A stretch of 60,985 nt of DNA from a virus: IMG/VR virus record IMGVR_UViG_3300049043_000348, positions 1-60,985 of that record, one strand, 5' to 3'. Position 1 is the first letter of the stretch; each line of letters starts with the position of its first letter. The position numbers and the translations under genes are program-made. Below the pieces are notes generated by a model that was not told where the DNA came from, ran no database searches, and saw only the letters and a program-made list of their open reading frames with translations. Shown piece by piece: positions 14,004 to 24,700 of this stretch.

Positions 14004-16418
14004 CTATAATTTTGTGCACAAATACCCTGCCCCATTCACTTGTAGCTTATAGTCTCCTGCATCGGAGGTTGTGTTTATTAGTAACTCTCCAGCACTTGTT
14101 ATTCTCATTCGCTCGGTAGCAGCAGTTCCAAATGCAAGAGGGAAGCTATTGTAATTCCAAACATAACTAACATCGCTTACTTGACCTACATAAAAACCAT
14201 CATTAGCACCTGTGCCTGAAGTTGGTGTTTGGTATAAAGTTGCAGCATTAGAATTGTAAACTGTTAGGATTCTCTGTGGGGAAGTCGTACCTATACCTAC
14301 GTTGCCAGAAGCTAAAAATGTTGCTACTGGAGTTGAAAACGTACTACCCCCGTTTGTTGTAGAAGGTGTAATCTCAAAAGCATTTGCGGTATTATATTGT
14401 GCAGCCGCTATCCAGCTTCTATATGATGAATTTACGCTATAATATAATGTGGTATTAGTTGTACCAATTGTAAGTCCGTTGGTTATGCGAGAACTTCCCG
14501 AAACATCCAGCTTATACCCTGCGTCTGTTGTTGTTCCCACAAGTACGTTGCCACCTGATGTGATACGCATTCTTTCGGAGCCATTAGTATAAAATCTTGT
14601 ATTATATGCTCCTTGTGTATTTATATATTGGTCAGTTCCAGTTGAATACATACCATCATAGATATATTCACTATATATAGAGCCACTTACTGCTTTAAAG
14701 TAACTTGCTGTTACACTACTTGAGAATGTAGCTGCACCTGTGGATGCAAGTGTAAAATAAATACTTGCACTTGCTCCTGCACCAAAACTTAATCCTCCAC
14801 TTGAATTACCTTCAATATATCCTCTAAAAGTATTACCACTTCTTAAAGTAATGTTTGGTTGTCCAGTTGTAGGATTAATGTCTAAACTGCTTGCTGAGCC
14901 ATTTATTGCAACATTCCCACTAAACCTACCTGTACCATTTACATCAAGTTTGTATGCTGGGGAAGAAGTGCCTATACCTAATCCAGTAGAGGTAAGACGC
15001 ATTGTTTCAAAGCCATCATTTTCAAATATCATATTTGAAGATGTGTCAACTGATAATTTACCCTTTTCTGTTGAGCCACTTCCAAATCTTAAAATCGCTG
15101 TTCCAGAAGAAGGATATATTCTAAACTCTCCAACATTTTTTGTCAATGATGTAATAGTAACAATGCTACCATCATCCGTTATTGCACTATTCCCTATTGT
15201 ACTTGTACCCGTAAACTTAGGTAGGTAGTTAGTAGTACCTGTGCCTGTTACAGGGTTAGTTAAAACACTTTGATATTGTGGAATGTTTAAAGTATTCCCT
15301 ACAAAGGTTGCAGCACCACTTGTTCCTGTTGTGGTAAGAGTGATTGTAGCTTGTTTGTTGTTAAAGGTATTCCAATCTGTACTACTTAGGTATCCATTAG
15401 AAGCTGTTCCTGCTTGAGATATTGATATTGTCGGGGAAGTCCCGCCACTTGAACTGATAGGAGATGTTCCCCCAACACTACTAACCTTTGTATTAGCAAG
15501 GGCAGCTACCGAATCAATACCTTTTTGTCTCCAAGCTCTTGTTGAAATAAGTAAGGTATCTATAGCGAGTGTCCCTGTAGTAGTGATAGTTCCCCCTGTT
15601 ATACCTGTTCCATTATTGGTAGCTACTGAAGTAACTGTTCCCCCAGCATCTATAAGAGTATCTGTTATACTAAGTCTTCCCGTAGCATCAATACGTAATT
15701 GTTTTGTGCCTGTGCCTGTGGGAAGTCCTGACATACGGACACCACGTTGAAAATAAGCCCCATTTGCTACTTGTAAAGCAGAATCAGGAGAGGAAGTTCC
15801 AATACCAACACTACCCCTTAAATAAGCATTAGCATTAGAATTAGAATATATCGAATACCTGTTTATACCTACATCAATAGAAGAATCAAGGTAAATTCCA
15901 TAAGAATTATTTATAGTTCCTGAGTTTCTCCAGTAATGCGTTCCGCCTGTAGTGGATATAAGGCCTTTACCCACAGAAATCCCGTACACAGCACCGATAG
16001 TAGAAGCTGCATTATTATTGTAAACACTTACTACTTGTCCAAAGGCTGTATCTATAGCACCCCCGTTATTATTCCAAACTTCGATTGTTTGCCCGTGTAG
16101 CTTATTAACTGTTCCTTGCTTGTTTTCAACGCCAGAAACAGAGCCGTAGGCATTAGTTACCGTTCCGGTTGTATTATTAGATACGATGTTATAACTTCCC
16201 CAAGCAATAGGCATTGTTCCAGATCCATTGTGATAGGTCCAAGCTTGCATAGATCGTAAACTTCCTGATGAGTTTTTTGCATTTGCGCTATCCGTACTTG
16301 CAGAAAACATTCCACCCATAGCTCTATTTGCAATAGAATCCCTGACTAAAGTAAGCCCTATGACACCTATAGTACGTGGATCAGCGGCGGCAGTTGTTGT
16401 AATAGCCTTTCTTCCCAT
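14004..16418 (-). CDS. Tail fibre, C-terminal part (GIGTSSP repeats)
   Basis: This 804-residue frame is the C-terminal half of one large fibre gene that starts at 19088. It carries repeated GIGTSSPDSALQV, GIGTSSPAYKLDV, VGTTTDAGYKLDV and GIGTTSPQRILTV units, each followed by a NG/SG turn. Between them are DAGGTVTSVATNNGTG and STDWNTFNNKQ blocks, typical of long Bacteroidota phage fibres. Such fibres form trimeric beta stalks that contact the cell surface. A one-base shift near 16565 joins it to the 16514-17290 frame. Confidence 0.75.
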   Translation of the reverse strand: MGRKAITTTAAADPRTIGVIGLTLVRDSIANRAMGGMFSASTDSANAKNSSGSLRSMQAWTYHNGSGTMPIAWGSYNIVSNNTTGTVTNAYGSVSGVENKQGTVNKLHGQTIEVWNNNGGAIDTAFGQVVSVYNNNAASTIGAVYGISVGKGLISTTGGTHYWRNSGTINNSYGIYLDSSIDVGINRYSIYSNSNANAYLRGSVGIGTSSPDSALQVANGAYFQRGVRMSGLPTGTGTKQLRIDATGRLSITDTLIDAGGTVTSVATNNGTGITGGTITTTGTLAIDTLLISTRAWRQKGIDSVAALANTKVSSVGGTSPISSSGGTSPTISISQAGTASNGYLSSTDWNTFNNKQATITLTTTGTSGAATFVGNTLNIPQYQSVLTNPVTGTGTTNYLPKFTGTSTIGNSAITDDGSIVTITSLTKNVGEFRIYPSSGTAILRFGSGSTEKGKLSVDTSSNMIFENDGFETMRLTSTGLGIGTSSPAYKLDVNGTGRFSGNVAINGSASSLDINPTTGQPNITLRSGNTFRGYIEGNSSGGLSFGAGASASIYFTLASTGAATFSSSVTASYFKAVSGSIYSEYIYDGMYSTGTDQYINTQGAYNTRFYTNGSERMRITSGGNVLVGTTTDAGYKLDVSGSSRITNGLTIGTTNTTLYYSVNSSYRSWIAAAQYNTANAFEITPSTTNGGSTFSTPVATFLASGNVGIGTTSPQRILTVYNSNAATLYQTPTSGTGANDGFYVGQVSDVSYVWNYNSFPLAFGTAATERMRITSAGELLINTTSDAGDYKLQVNGAGYLCTKL

Positions 16419-16513
16419 TACATAAGGGTAATAGCTTACAGATTGAAAATCATAAGTTCCGGGGATAGTATCGCCTGCTACAAAAAACCCATTATTAACA
16501 TACGTATTCCCAT

Positions 16514-17290
16514 TTATTTGTAGCTTGGATGTTGGGGAAGTAGTGCCAATGCCAATTCGCCCGAGTTTTGATAAATCTGTGACGTATCAATCGTTCCTGA
16601 TGCTGTCCATTTAGGGATATAGTTAGCAATACCACTTCCCCCTACCTTATTATTAAAGGTAGACCAGTCTGTACTTGATAGTTTACCTGTATTTGTAGCA
16701 GAAGCTACAGGTAGGTTAAAGGTATGTGTGTCTGTGAGGGAAGATATGTTAAAGTCAGTACCACTTGTTCCCGTAGTTAAATACTGAACCTGTGCTGTTA
16801 AGCTATTTAAGGCCGTGATGCCTGTAGTAAAGGTGGTAATAACTTGGCAAAGATGACTATTCTCGGTATGTAAGGTAATAGTTCTGCCTGAGTGAGTGAC
16901 ATAGATTCTTACTGCAAGTCGGTCTGTGAGTGTCAGGGAAGTCGCGGGTACGGCAAGAGCGGTAGTATAAATATCAATAGCCGTACCGCCTGTAATTACT
17001 TCAGGAGATGCACTACTTGAAGCAATTAAAGTAAAAGCTGTCCCATTATATTTATAAAGTTCCACATAAAAGCTGGGACTTCCCCCGCCCGATGAAGCAC
17101 TAAAATACATTTCAAAGTTCCAATTACCCGCAGGGATATTTAGAAGAGCCGGGTTCCCGGCATTGGTAATAAACTGAGTGATGTACCCATCTAGCGGCAA
17201 TACTAAAGTCTGTTCCCGCTCCAATGACAGGCGTATTTGCCATTTGGTAATAGGTGTTGCCAATAAAAGTTCCTTGATTAACAGAGCCAT
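16514..17290 (-). CDS. Tail fibre, middle part
   Basis: This frame reads DGYITQFITNAGNPALLNIP and then a jelly-roll-like stretch (WNFEMYFSASSGGGSPSFYV), ending STDWSTFNNKVGGSG and SQIYQNSG. The upstream frame ends near 17124 after GAGTDFSIA, and the downstream frame resumes with GIGTTSPTSKLQING. It is therefore the middle of a single fibre. Its apparent ATG at 17290 is an artefact of the shift near 17200. Confidence 0.65.
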   Translation of the reverse strand: MALLIKELLLATPITKWQIRLSLEREQTLVLPLDGYITQFITNAGNPALLNIPAGNWNFEMYFSASSGGGSPSFYVELYKYNGTAFTLIASSSASPEVITGGTAIDIYTTALAVPATSLTLTDRLAVRIYVTHSGRTITLHTENSHLCQVITTFTTGITALNSLTAQVQYLTTGTSGTDFNISSLTDTHTFNLPVASATNTGKLSSTDWSTFNNKVGGSGIANYIPKWTASGTIDTSQIYQNSGELALALLPQHPSYK

Positions 17291-19088
17291 TCAAGTAGTA
17301 AGAAACGGAAGAGCCGCCACCGCCTCCACCCCCGCCGGGGAAGTTAGCAAGGGTTCCATCTCCACTGATATACTGAGAGGCAAGACCTGCTCCCGTTACC
17401 GCAAGGGTTCCTGAGCTTGTGACAGGACTTCCCGCAACAGCAAAAGCAGCAGGCATAGTAAGTCCTACAGAGGTTACTGTTCCTCCTGCGTCTATGAGTG
17501 TATCTGCGTAGCTTATATTGCCAGATGCGTCTATGCGTAAAGCCTTGGTTCCGGGTGCTTGGGGAAGTGATGACATACGCACCCCGCGGTTAAAGTTAGC
17601 TCCGTTCTGAACGGTCAAAGAGGAGTCTGGAGAGGTTGTCTGAACACCAACATTACCTGCGCTACTAATGTATAAATTGGTAGCCAAGACATTGTTTACC
17701 CGATTTCTAATTGCTAAATCTGCACTAAAATTAGCCGCCGTAGAATCTTTTATTCTTGTTGTTAAGGCTGCTACATTTGAACTTGTCTTGTTGTCTTTTT
17801 GCATATTGATCAGAAGACCTGTACCCATATTTATTCTATTCGTGCTATCGGGAAGTCTTCGCTCAATAGTTAAGGGATAATTATTTGAAGCAGGCACAGT
17901 ATCTATTTGTAAGAATCTACCCGCTCCATTGTCGTAACCATAGGCTGTAGCATCAACAGCCCACCCTGTTGTGTAATTGTTTACAGCCTTAATAGTAGTT
18001 CCTGAATTTGCATAAGCATCTATCTTGGCTGCTGGGGAAGTTGTGCCTACTCCAACTAAGCCATTACTTTGATAGATTTGAGAAGTGTCGATAGTGTGAG
18101 TACCGCTGAACTTGGATACATAGCCACTAATTCCCGCAACATTATTATTAATCAAAGCCGCTACACTATCTACCCCCTTTTGTCTCCACGCCCTCGTAGA
18201 AATCAAAGTAGTATCTATAGCAAGCGTTCCTGTGGTTGTAATGGTTCCTCCCGTAATTCCAGAGCCGTTATTGGTAGCAACAGATGTTACCGTTCCTCCT
18301 GCGTCTATAAGTGTGTCTGTATAGGATATTTGCCCTTGTGCGTTGATGCGTAGTTGTTTTGTGCCGACTGCTTGGGGAAGTCCCGGCGCACGTATTCCTC
18401 CGCCAACATAAAATCCTCCATTAACACTTAAAAGACTATCAGGTGTTTCTGTTCCGATACCTACTTTACCTGTGTTTTTAAAGATTACGCGAGCATTTCC
18501 CCCGCCATTCACATTATCATAGAAACGTAAATCTCCTACTTCAAAGCCTACTGTTCCTGTTTTAATAGTCCAATCTCCGTCTGATGCAGTTTTTAATGTC
18601 AGGGAAGATGAGGCAGCGCCACCACTAGCAGTTCCCTCAACACTCAAGTCTCCAAATAAATTCTTTACATTAAATTGAGGTGTATTAAATAGTATACTAT
18701 CAGAAGTATTAACCACAAATTTACTTAAGCTATCAAAGGTTAATCTATAGCCAGCCCCTGTCAAAGTTCTATTTGTAAGAAGTGTTCCGTCAATCGTATA
18801 GATATTATTACCTGAACCCGATGCAATAGGAAGCCATTGGGTAGCCGCCGCATTACGTAGCCACAAGTTCCCTGACGCAGTAGTAATTAAAGCACCGGGA
18901 TACTGACTTATCCTTTGCGTATTAGCATTTGCCGTATCAGTAAATTGCCATACAACAAGGCGTCCCTTTAATCCTCCTTTGCTTAATACAAGGGTAGAAT
19001 CTGATCCCAAATTTTGGGAAATTGGGTACTGAGAGTACGACATCTTCCCCAGCACTAACAAAACAACTAATGCAAATATTTTCTTCAT
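17124..19088 (-). CDS. Tail fibre, N-terminal part with signal peptide
   Basis: The protein begins MKKIFALVVLLVLGKMSYSQ, a clear signal-peptide pattern of the kind Bacteroidota use for export, which is unexpected for a virion fibre. SQNLGSDSTLVLSKGGLKGR, long beta repeats, GIGTETPDSLLSV, GVGTTSPAAKIDA and GVQTTSPDSSLTV follow. Joined with the next two frames the fibre is about 1,690 residues. It lies at the end of the tail module. The motif copies at 17338, 17562, 18035, 18375 and 18602 are inside it, some within the GTTSP codons. Confidence 0.75.
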   Translation of the reverse strand: MKKIFALVVLLVLGKMSYSQYPISQNLGSDSTLVLSKGGLKGRLVVWQFTDTANANTQRISQYPGALITTASGNLWLRNAAATQWLPIASGSGNNIYTIDGTLLTNRTLTGAGYRLTFDSLSKFVVNTSDSILFNTPQFNVKNLFGDLSVEGTASGGAASSSLTLKTASDGDWTIKTGTVGFEVGDLRFYDNVNGGGNARVIFKNTGKVGIGTETPDSLLSVNGGFYVGGGIRAPGLPQAVGTKQLRINAQGQISYTDTLIDAGGTVTSVATNNGSGITGGTITTTGTLAIDTTLISTRAWRQKGVDSVAALINNNVAGISGYVSKFSGTHTIDTSQIYQSNGLVGVGTTSPAAKIDAYANSGTTIKAVNNYTTGWAVDATAYGYDNGAGRFLQIDTVPASNNYPLTIERRLPDSTNRINMGTGLLINMQKDNKTSSNVAALTTRIKDSTAANFSADLAIRNRVNNVLATNLYISSAGNVGVQTTSPDSSLTVQNGANFNRGVRMSSLPQAPGTKALRIDASGNISYADTLIDAGGTVTSVGLTMPAAFAVAGSPVTSSGTLAVTGAGLASQYISGDGTLANFPGGGGGGGGSSVSYYLNGSVNQGTFIGNTYYQMANTPVIGAGTDFSIAARWVHHSVYYQCREPGSSKYPCG

Positions 19089-19838
19089 ATATCTTTTTTG
19101 TATTTTAACGTTATGCTTAATTTTTTAGGGATGCCTATTCCTCTTAAATATCTTCTTACAGTATGCTCACTTACCCCAAAATACTTTCCAGCCTCATACA
19201 TAAACGAAAATTCTTTAATAATAGTTCCGTTTTCATCAAGTTGAACTATACTTTTACCAGCTTCTTCATTCATTCTTGCGGCTCGTTCTTTACATTTCTT
19301 TTTAAAACCTTCATCTCCCCTTGAATTTATGCGAGCTTGTCTTATTATCTCTTTATGTTCCTCGGTTAATTTTTTGCCACACCCATTTTTATTCCCAATT
19401 TTACCAAGAGCTATTCTTTTCTTGATTCTTCAGATTTTTTTTACCCGTATTTTTTCTTATTATCTCCAATCTGCTTTCTTCTGGTCTTTTCCAGCCAAGA
19501 TTTCCCTCACCCCCATCTGTAAGATTTAATCCATTTTGCTCTGGGAACTTATATATATTACACATATAAGATTTAATCCAAAACATCTCTTTCCCAGAAC
19601 AGTACTTTGAGTCAGAATGAAAAGTATCTATTACCTCTACTTTGTGATCTTCAAATCCATACTTACATAAAGAATGGTATAACATTCTTTGTTTGCTAAC
19701 TTGGTGACAGGTTTTGTAATTTTTGTAGTTATTGTGCCTGCCATACCAATTTGAAGTTTTGCCAATATATACCCTTCCCGATGGGTTTGTTATTTTGTAA
19801 ATAACCCAATCCCTTGTATCTAATTGATTTACAATCAT
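19085..19838 (-). mobile_element. GIY-YIG homing endonuclease with NUMOD and HTH, one frameshift
   Basis: The first part (19401-19838) has WVIYKITNPSGRVYIGKTSN, the GIY-YIG core, with later catalytic E in GKEMFWIKSYM and NLTDGGEGN. After a shift in an eight-A run (near 19438) it continues ISEESRKRIALGKI and NKNGCGKKLTEEH (NUMOD3-like). It ends in KYFGVSEHTVRRYLRGIG, a HTH (NUMOD1/IENR1-like). Its start overlaps the upstream tail gene as ATGA, and its stop overlaps the fibre start. Confidence 0.75.
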
Positions 19839-20359
19839 ATGGGATAAATCTGAAAAATTTCATTTTCAATCGCCGCAGGATGTATAGTTAATAATCCTAA
19901 GTTCTTATTCCAAGAGAAGTAACTATCTCCGTTTAGATTGAGTGTACTTTGTGGTATACCATTTCTTACAAATAAGATATTAAATCCTATGAAGGCTGGA
20001 ATAGTTGCATTTGTTGCGCCTGTGGGAACAAGTGACGTAGCACTTACTTCAAAGATGTAAGGGTTTGGTATTTGAGAAGGATTGACGGGACTAATCGTTC
20101 CGCCTGTTCCTGCAATCTGTTGTGCTTGTAAGTTATACCCTCTGCAAAGAGCATATAAATAATTTGATGTCTCTACTAATGACGGATCATTTGGATTAAG
20201 GTTATACCAATATTCAATACCAAATATTTCATTTGCTAATATCTGTGGCGTATCTGGCACTACTCTTTTGCCCATAAATCTGCCTTTCTCAATATCAAGC
20301 GTTGCTATGTACATTGAGATTTTAGCAATATCTAAAATATTAGCGGTTGTTAGTGGCAT
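19835..20359 (-). CDS. Hypothetical virion protein, 174 aa
   Basis: MPLTTANILDIAKISMYIAT is taken as the start because it follows the upstream stop closely; an upstream in-frame ATG would overlap that gene by 80 bases. The C-terminal half has a TIG/Ig-like pattern (IFEVSATSLVPTGATNATIP, FIGFNILFVRNGIPQS). It is probably a tail or fibre-attachment protein. Confidence 0.6.
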   Translation of the reverse strand: MPLTTANILDIAKISMYIATLDIEKGRFMGKRVVPDTPQILANEIFGIEYWYNLNPNDPSLVETSNYLYALCRGYNLQAQQIAGTGGTISPVNPSQIPNPYIFEVSATSLVPTGATNATIPAFIGFNILFVRNGIPQSTLNLNGDSYFSWNKNLGLLTIHPAAIENEIFQIYPI

Positions 20360-20360
20360 T

Positions 20361-20888
20361 TTAAAAAAGTAGATTTTGGTTCGTAACCATATATGTTGCA
20401 AGGTCGTAACACTCCTGAGCAGAAGTGATATCATACCCAAGTGTTATTGCGTTATTTCCTGAATCGATGAGAGTTTTCAACTTGCTTTTGTTCTGAAAGT
20501 ACGTTGTATCCTGTAGGATAAATGAAGGATTACTAATAGCAGCTTGTCCTTGAGTTAAAGAATAATAGAAGGTCAAATTGTATAGTGTGAAACCTGCGAG
20601 GGAAGTCTTGGTATACAAGGTCACCCCTGCGGAGTTTACCCAGTTTACTGTTACTGATAAGGCACTATCGGCTGTCAAGCAGTTAATAGAGATAGATGTT
20701 TGTGCAAGGGGCCATACGACATAGTTGGTAGTGGTTCCACTCGGTACCACATATTCCCCGGCATAATTAACTAAAAAAACTCTTCTCCCTGTTATGGCTA
20801 CATCTGATCCTGTAGAGGTATCTGTAACTATTACGTTAGAGGGAAGTCCTGCCTGTTGTGACGTACTAAAATTAGGAACAAGTGGCAT
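20361..20888 (-). CDS. Hypothetical virion protein, 175 aa
   Basis: MPLVPNFSTSQQAGLPSNVI opens a protein with an Ig-like N-terminal domain (VTDTSTGSDVAITGRRVFLV) and a helical C-terminus (SAQECYDLATYMVT). Genes of this form sit beside fibre genes in many Bacteroidota phages. Motif copies encode QAGLPSN and KTSLAGF. Confidence 0.6.
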   Translation of the reverse strand: MPLVPNFSTSQQAGLPSNVIVTDTSTGSDVAITGRRVFLVNYAGEYVVPSGTTTNYVVWPLAQTSISINCLTADSALSVTVNWVNSAGVTLYTKTSLAGFTLYNLTFYYSLTQGQAAISNPSFILQDTTYFQNKSKLKTLIDSGNNAITLGYDITSAQECYDLATYMVTNQNLLF

Positions 20889-20927
20889 CTCTTAATATAT
20901 TAAATTGTTAATCAAAGTTACTAAAAT

Positions 20928-21788
20928 TTACTTGTATTCTTGAAGGGTTTTAAATAAATCAAACTGCAATTCTTCAAGGAAATCTTTAGGCTTTTCCTTG
21001 GGTTTCAAGTCCTTGTATTGATTATAGAATTTCTTTACTCCATCAACTCTACCTTTTTCGTATAAATAATTTAAAACCTTCTTTTTGTTTTCTGGGTTTT
21101 TTAAGTCGCTATATAAAATATTATAGCCTTCTAGTTTTGCACTATCGTTAACAAATGGGGCTATCCTTGCCTTTCTAGCGGCCCCTACAAATTCTTGAAG
21201 GGTTCTTGTTTGATCTGCCGTCAATTGTTTGCCGTTAAGGGAAGAAGTGACGGCTGGAGGGAAGAAATTAATGTCGTTGTACTTTTTAGCATCATCATAT
21301 AAAGGTCTGGCAAACATATCTTTATTAACTCTTGTGATATTAAATAGCTTCTGAATAGTTCCTCCCTGCTTTTGGATAGGCTCTCCCCAAATACTGATTT
21401 TAGAAGGAGGATATTTCCCTGTCAATTCTCTCACAAAAGAAGACCTTGTAAGCATAGAATTTTCAAGCTCTTTTAGAAAAGTGTCTGCTTTTTGAGTAGT
21501 ATAATTGGGTATTTGCGCTCTTGATATTTGAGCAAAAGTGGCTGGGTGAACTATATTAGTAAACATATTCAACGTAGTCGTTAAATATCTATTTGGGTTA
21601 CCCGTGCTTAAATAAGATAACAAAGATGATGTATTAGCAAAAACCCCCTGCTCCAATTCCTGAAGAACGTCTGTCGCTAGTTCCCCAAGCATAAAATCAT
21701 AATAATCCGCTTCTGTCTTTTTTTGCTCGGGAGTCATATTTTCATACTTTCTAGCAATTGCATTTCCAACTGTTCCCCCATTGCCCAA
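20928..21788 (-). CDS. C-terminal part of the giant internal virion protein
   Basis: This frame reads GNAIARKYENMTPEQKKTEA and then a long helical domain. It begins where the 1,597-residue frame runs out. A one-base shift near 21795 turns NRWFGQWG into GLGNGGTVGN and joins the two. It is therefore the last roughly 280 residues of the giant protein. Confidence 0.6.
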   Translation of the reverse strand: MGNGGTVGNAIARKYENMTPEQKKTEADYYDFMLGELATDVLQELEQGVFANTSSLLSYLSTGNPNRYLTTTLNMFTNIVHPATFAQISRAQIPNYTTQKADTFLKELENSMLTRSSFVRELTGKYPPSKISIWGEPIQKQGGTIQKLFNITRVNKDMFARPLYDDAKKYNDINFFPPAVTSSLNGKQLTADQTRTLQEFVGAARKARIAPFVNDSAKLEGYNILYSDLKNPENKKKVLNYLYEKGRVDGVKKFYNQYKDLKPKEKPKDFLEELQFDLFKTLQEYK

Positions 21789-24700
21789 ACCACCTATTAG
21801 GAATTAAAAGACCAGTTGTGACTTTTGTTGGATCTTCCCCGCTCAGTACAGCATTTAATTTATCTATGTTAACGGTTCCTTGCCCCTCGTAAAACGCCTT
21901 ACCTTCTCTCTCTCTTTTACTTTCTTCTTCATCAGAGCCAGCATTATAAACGGCTGCCTTAACTAGAGCAATCACAACGGCTTTCATTGCAAATCCTACT
22001 ATAGAATGAGCTAGCCAATATCTTGATTCTCTAAGGGCGAGCTTAGCTTTATTTTCTTCCCCAATTCTATTTAAATAAAAGGCTCTTCCTCCGTGTGCAA
22101 AAGATTGTAAAAAGGCTATTTCTGGATTTACTAAATTGTAATAAGACCAGTATGCGTTAGTTGGAATTTTTATGTAAGGGGAAACTGTGGTAGTCTTAAT
22201 CAAGTTAGCTAATCCCGTTTCTTTTCCTTTCCCAAAAACGGTATTAAACACAGCTGATAAAGCAGTATTTACCAAATTATCTTGCTGGAAAGTAGCCCTT
22301 TGCCCTTCTTTTATAATTACATCTTTTATGTAATCTGCCTTTTTAGCTGCTTCGGCATCACTTAACCCTTTTGATTTATATATTCTATATGCTTCCTCTC
22401 TTGGAAATTCTATAAATATTTTATAATCCAAATCCTTTAACCCGAAAGACTTTGCAAACGCAGCCGCTTGCGCTCCTTCGGCAGCAAATCTTTGCGGTTT
22501 ATCACCAATATTAAGCGCTCTAGCAACAGCCTCAGCGGGTATACCTACTGAAGCCTGAATACGCTTATCCCATTTTTGAGCGGCTGTTAGCTTTTTCTTA
22601 CCTTTAAAAGAAGCCCATAAATCTTTCATAGCTTCTAATGGTTGTATTTGCTGACCGCCAACCTCTTTCTGAAGATAATCTTGCCTATTAAGGCCGGTTA
22701 CTAATTGTTCTACAGATTCTTTAACCCCAAAACCTAATTTTTTGAAGAACTCCTTTTGAGTGCCAATAGTATTATATTCTCTTTGATATTCAGTTCCTGT
22801 TGCTTGAGCGGCAAGAGTTATTCCCCTATCCACCAAATCATTAATTAAGCCAACAGGTAACCTTAAGGTAGCTTGGTTCCAAATGTTATATATTGGGTTA
22901 TTTACAAGGGCTGGGATACCAAGCGTACTCAATTGCATAATAGAAGTGAGTCGTTTTATAATATCAGGCTTATTCCAAACAAGTTTATTAAGCTCCCGAG
23001 CAGCTTTACCTGACTCTATTTCAGCATTTCTAAAATCTTTAAGGCTTTGCTCAGTTCTATCTTCTCTGACTTTTTCCGCCATCCTTTCAACAGCGTTTGT
23101 CTTCGTAACAAGCTCTATAAATCTAGCCTGTTCTTCCTCTGTGAGTTCCGGATACCCCGTAACTTCTGCTATTATTTTTCTAAAATCATCATATTCAAGA
23201 CCTCCCGATTCGATGATTTGGTTAAAAGATTTTCTTACAACCTCGTATTGTTTTTTCTTTGAAAGCTTTTTAAGTTTTTTCCTAATTTTATTAAGAACAG
23301 ATTTTCCTTTCTTTTCTTTAAATACTTTTCTAGCTTCGCCTTCAACTTGTTTCGCGGTTTCTTCGTCAATAGGTTTACCTATGGTATCTTTTAAATCTAA
23401 AAATATTCTTTGAATAATTACTTCAACATTTGCAACCCCCTCTTGAATGTATGTTACTACTAATTCCCCAACATACTCAATACCTTCTTTTGTCAAACCA
23501 CCAGTAGTAAGAGTTAAACCTCCACCTTTCCCTTTTTTATATTTCTCTTTTAAAGCCGCCCTCTTTTGCCTTGCTGCTAGGACTTTTGCCTCGGAAACAC
23601 TGATTGAAGGTTCCGCGTTTTTACCTTGTAATTCTTGCTTAAGAGCATCTAATTCAGTCTTTATAATATCAAACGCTTCTTTCCAAGATTGTTCTTGGTT
23701 TTTAGAAAACTTACTAAACTCTTCTTCTCTTTTCGTATTCTCCATTATTACAATACCTAATGGAGATTTTTCATAAAAGTAATTTATGGCAGCATTAAAC
23801 CTACCGCCGTACTGGCTCTTTTCTCCGTATTGTATTCCTACTTCGGCAAATTTTTTAGCAAGAGCTTGTTTCTCTTCTGAAGTTTTAGCACTTTTCTCCA
23901 TCTTAGCTAATCTATTTAAAGATTCTGCGTAGATCAAAGAGTTTACGTCTCCATCAAATTCAAAGGAATTAGCAAGATTTAAAGCTTCATCAATACCCAC
24001 TTCATCAATAACCCCTTTAGCTATTAATTCTGCCTCTTTTTGGCTCTTGGTTTGGTATCTTAAACCCTCTTTCTCAAAGCCAATTCTTGCTTCTTCTGGA
24101 ATATTCTTGGCCGTATAAAGCCTGTTTAGTAATGCTTTTTTCTTTTCTTTTGGGACATATTCTTCTTCTCCTTCGGTTTTGGTGGGTGTTGGGGGAACAG
24201 GTGGTACTACTTCTTTAAGCTTCGGGCCACCTTCTGCTGTAGGAGGGCGCCTTCTAACCGGAGGTACAGCCCCTCTTTCTGCTTCTCTGATAGCTTGTTC
24301 ACGCGTTGCAGCAGTCTCGGGTTCTTTTCCACCCTCTGCTTCAGGTTCTTCTGTAGTTGGTTCATATTCTTCTTTTTCAAATGATTGTTCATCAGCCATT
24401 TCCTCAACCCATTTCACAAGGTCTTTTTCTGGTAGCGTATCTAATTCCCTAGCAAGAGCAAGATCTAAATCTCTTTGCTTTGCCTCTTTTTCTAATTCTT
24501 GGAAATACTCATCTACGGAAACTCTTGTTACGTCTTGGCCAACTCTAACCTCTACGTAACCAGTCTCAGCCATATCCTCAAGTGAATTAAGAATAGCATT
24601 TGCTCCTTTGCTTGGGATTCCTTCGTTAAGGTCTTTTAGGGCATTTTTAATTTGCCTTGCATCCATCTTTCTCCCGTCAGCGCCGATTATGACGTTCGGC

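Noticed and set aside
17290-17290. Separate gene starting at 17290 in the tail fibre
   Set aside because: The first 33 residues are the fibre sequence in the wrong frame, while the rest continues the fibre, so it is one gene with a shift.
15720-18380. Motif copies as a tandem or CRISPR-like repeat
   Set aside because: Copies are irregularly spaced, on both strands and inside coding sequence; there are no spacers of equal length.
24179-24559. 126-codon + strand frame opposite the giant virion gene
   Set aside because: It is antisense to a long frame, with Ser-rich composition typical of shadow reading of Glu/Lys-rich code.
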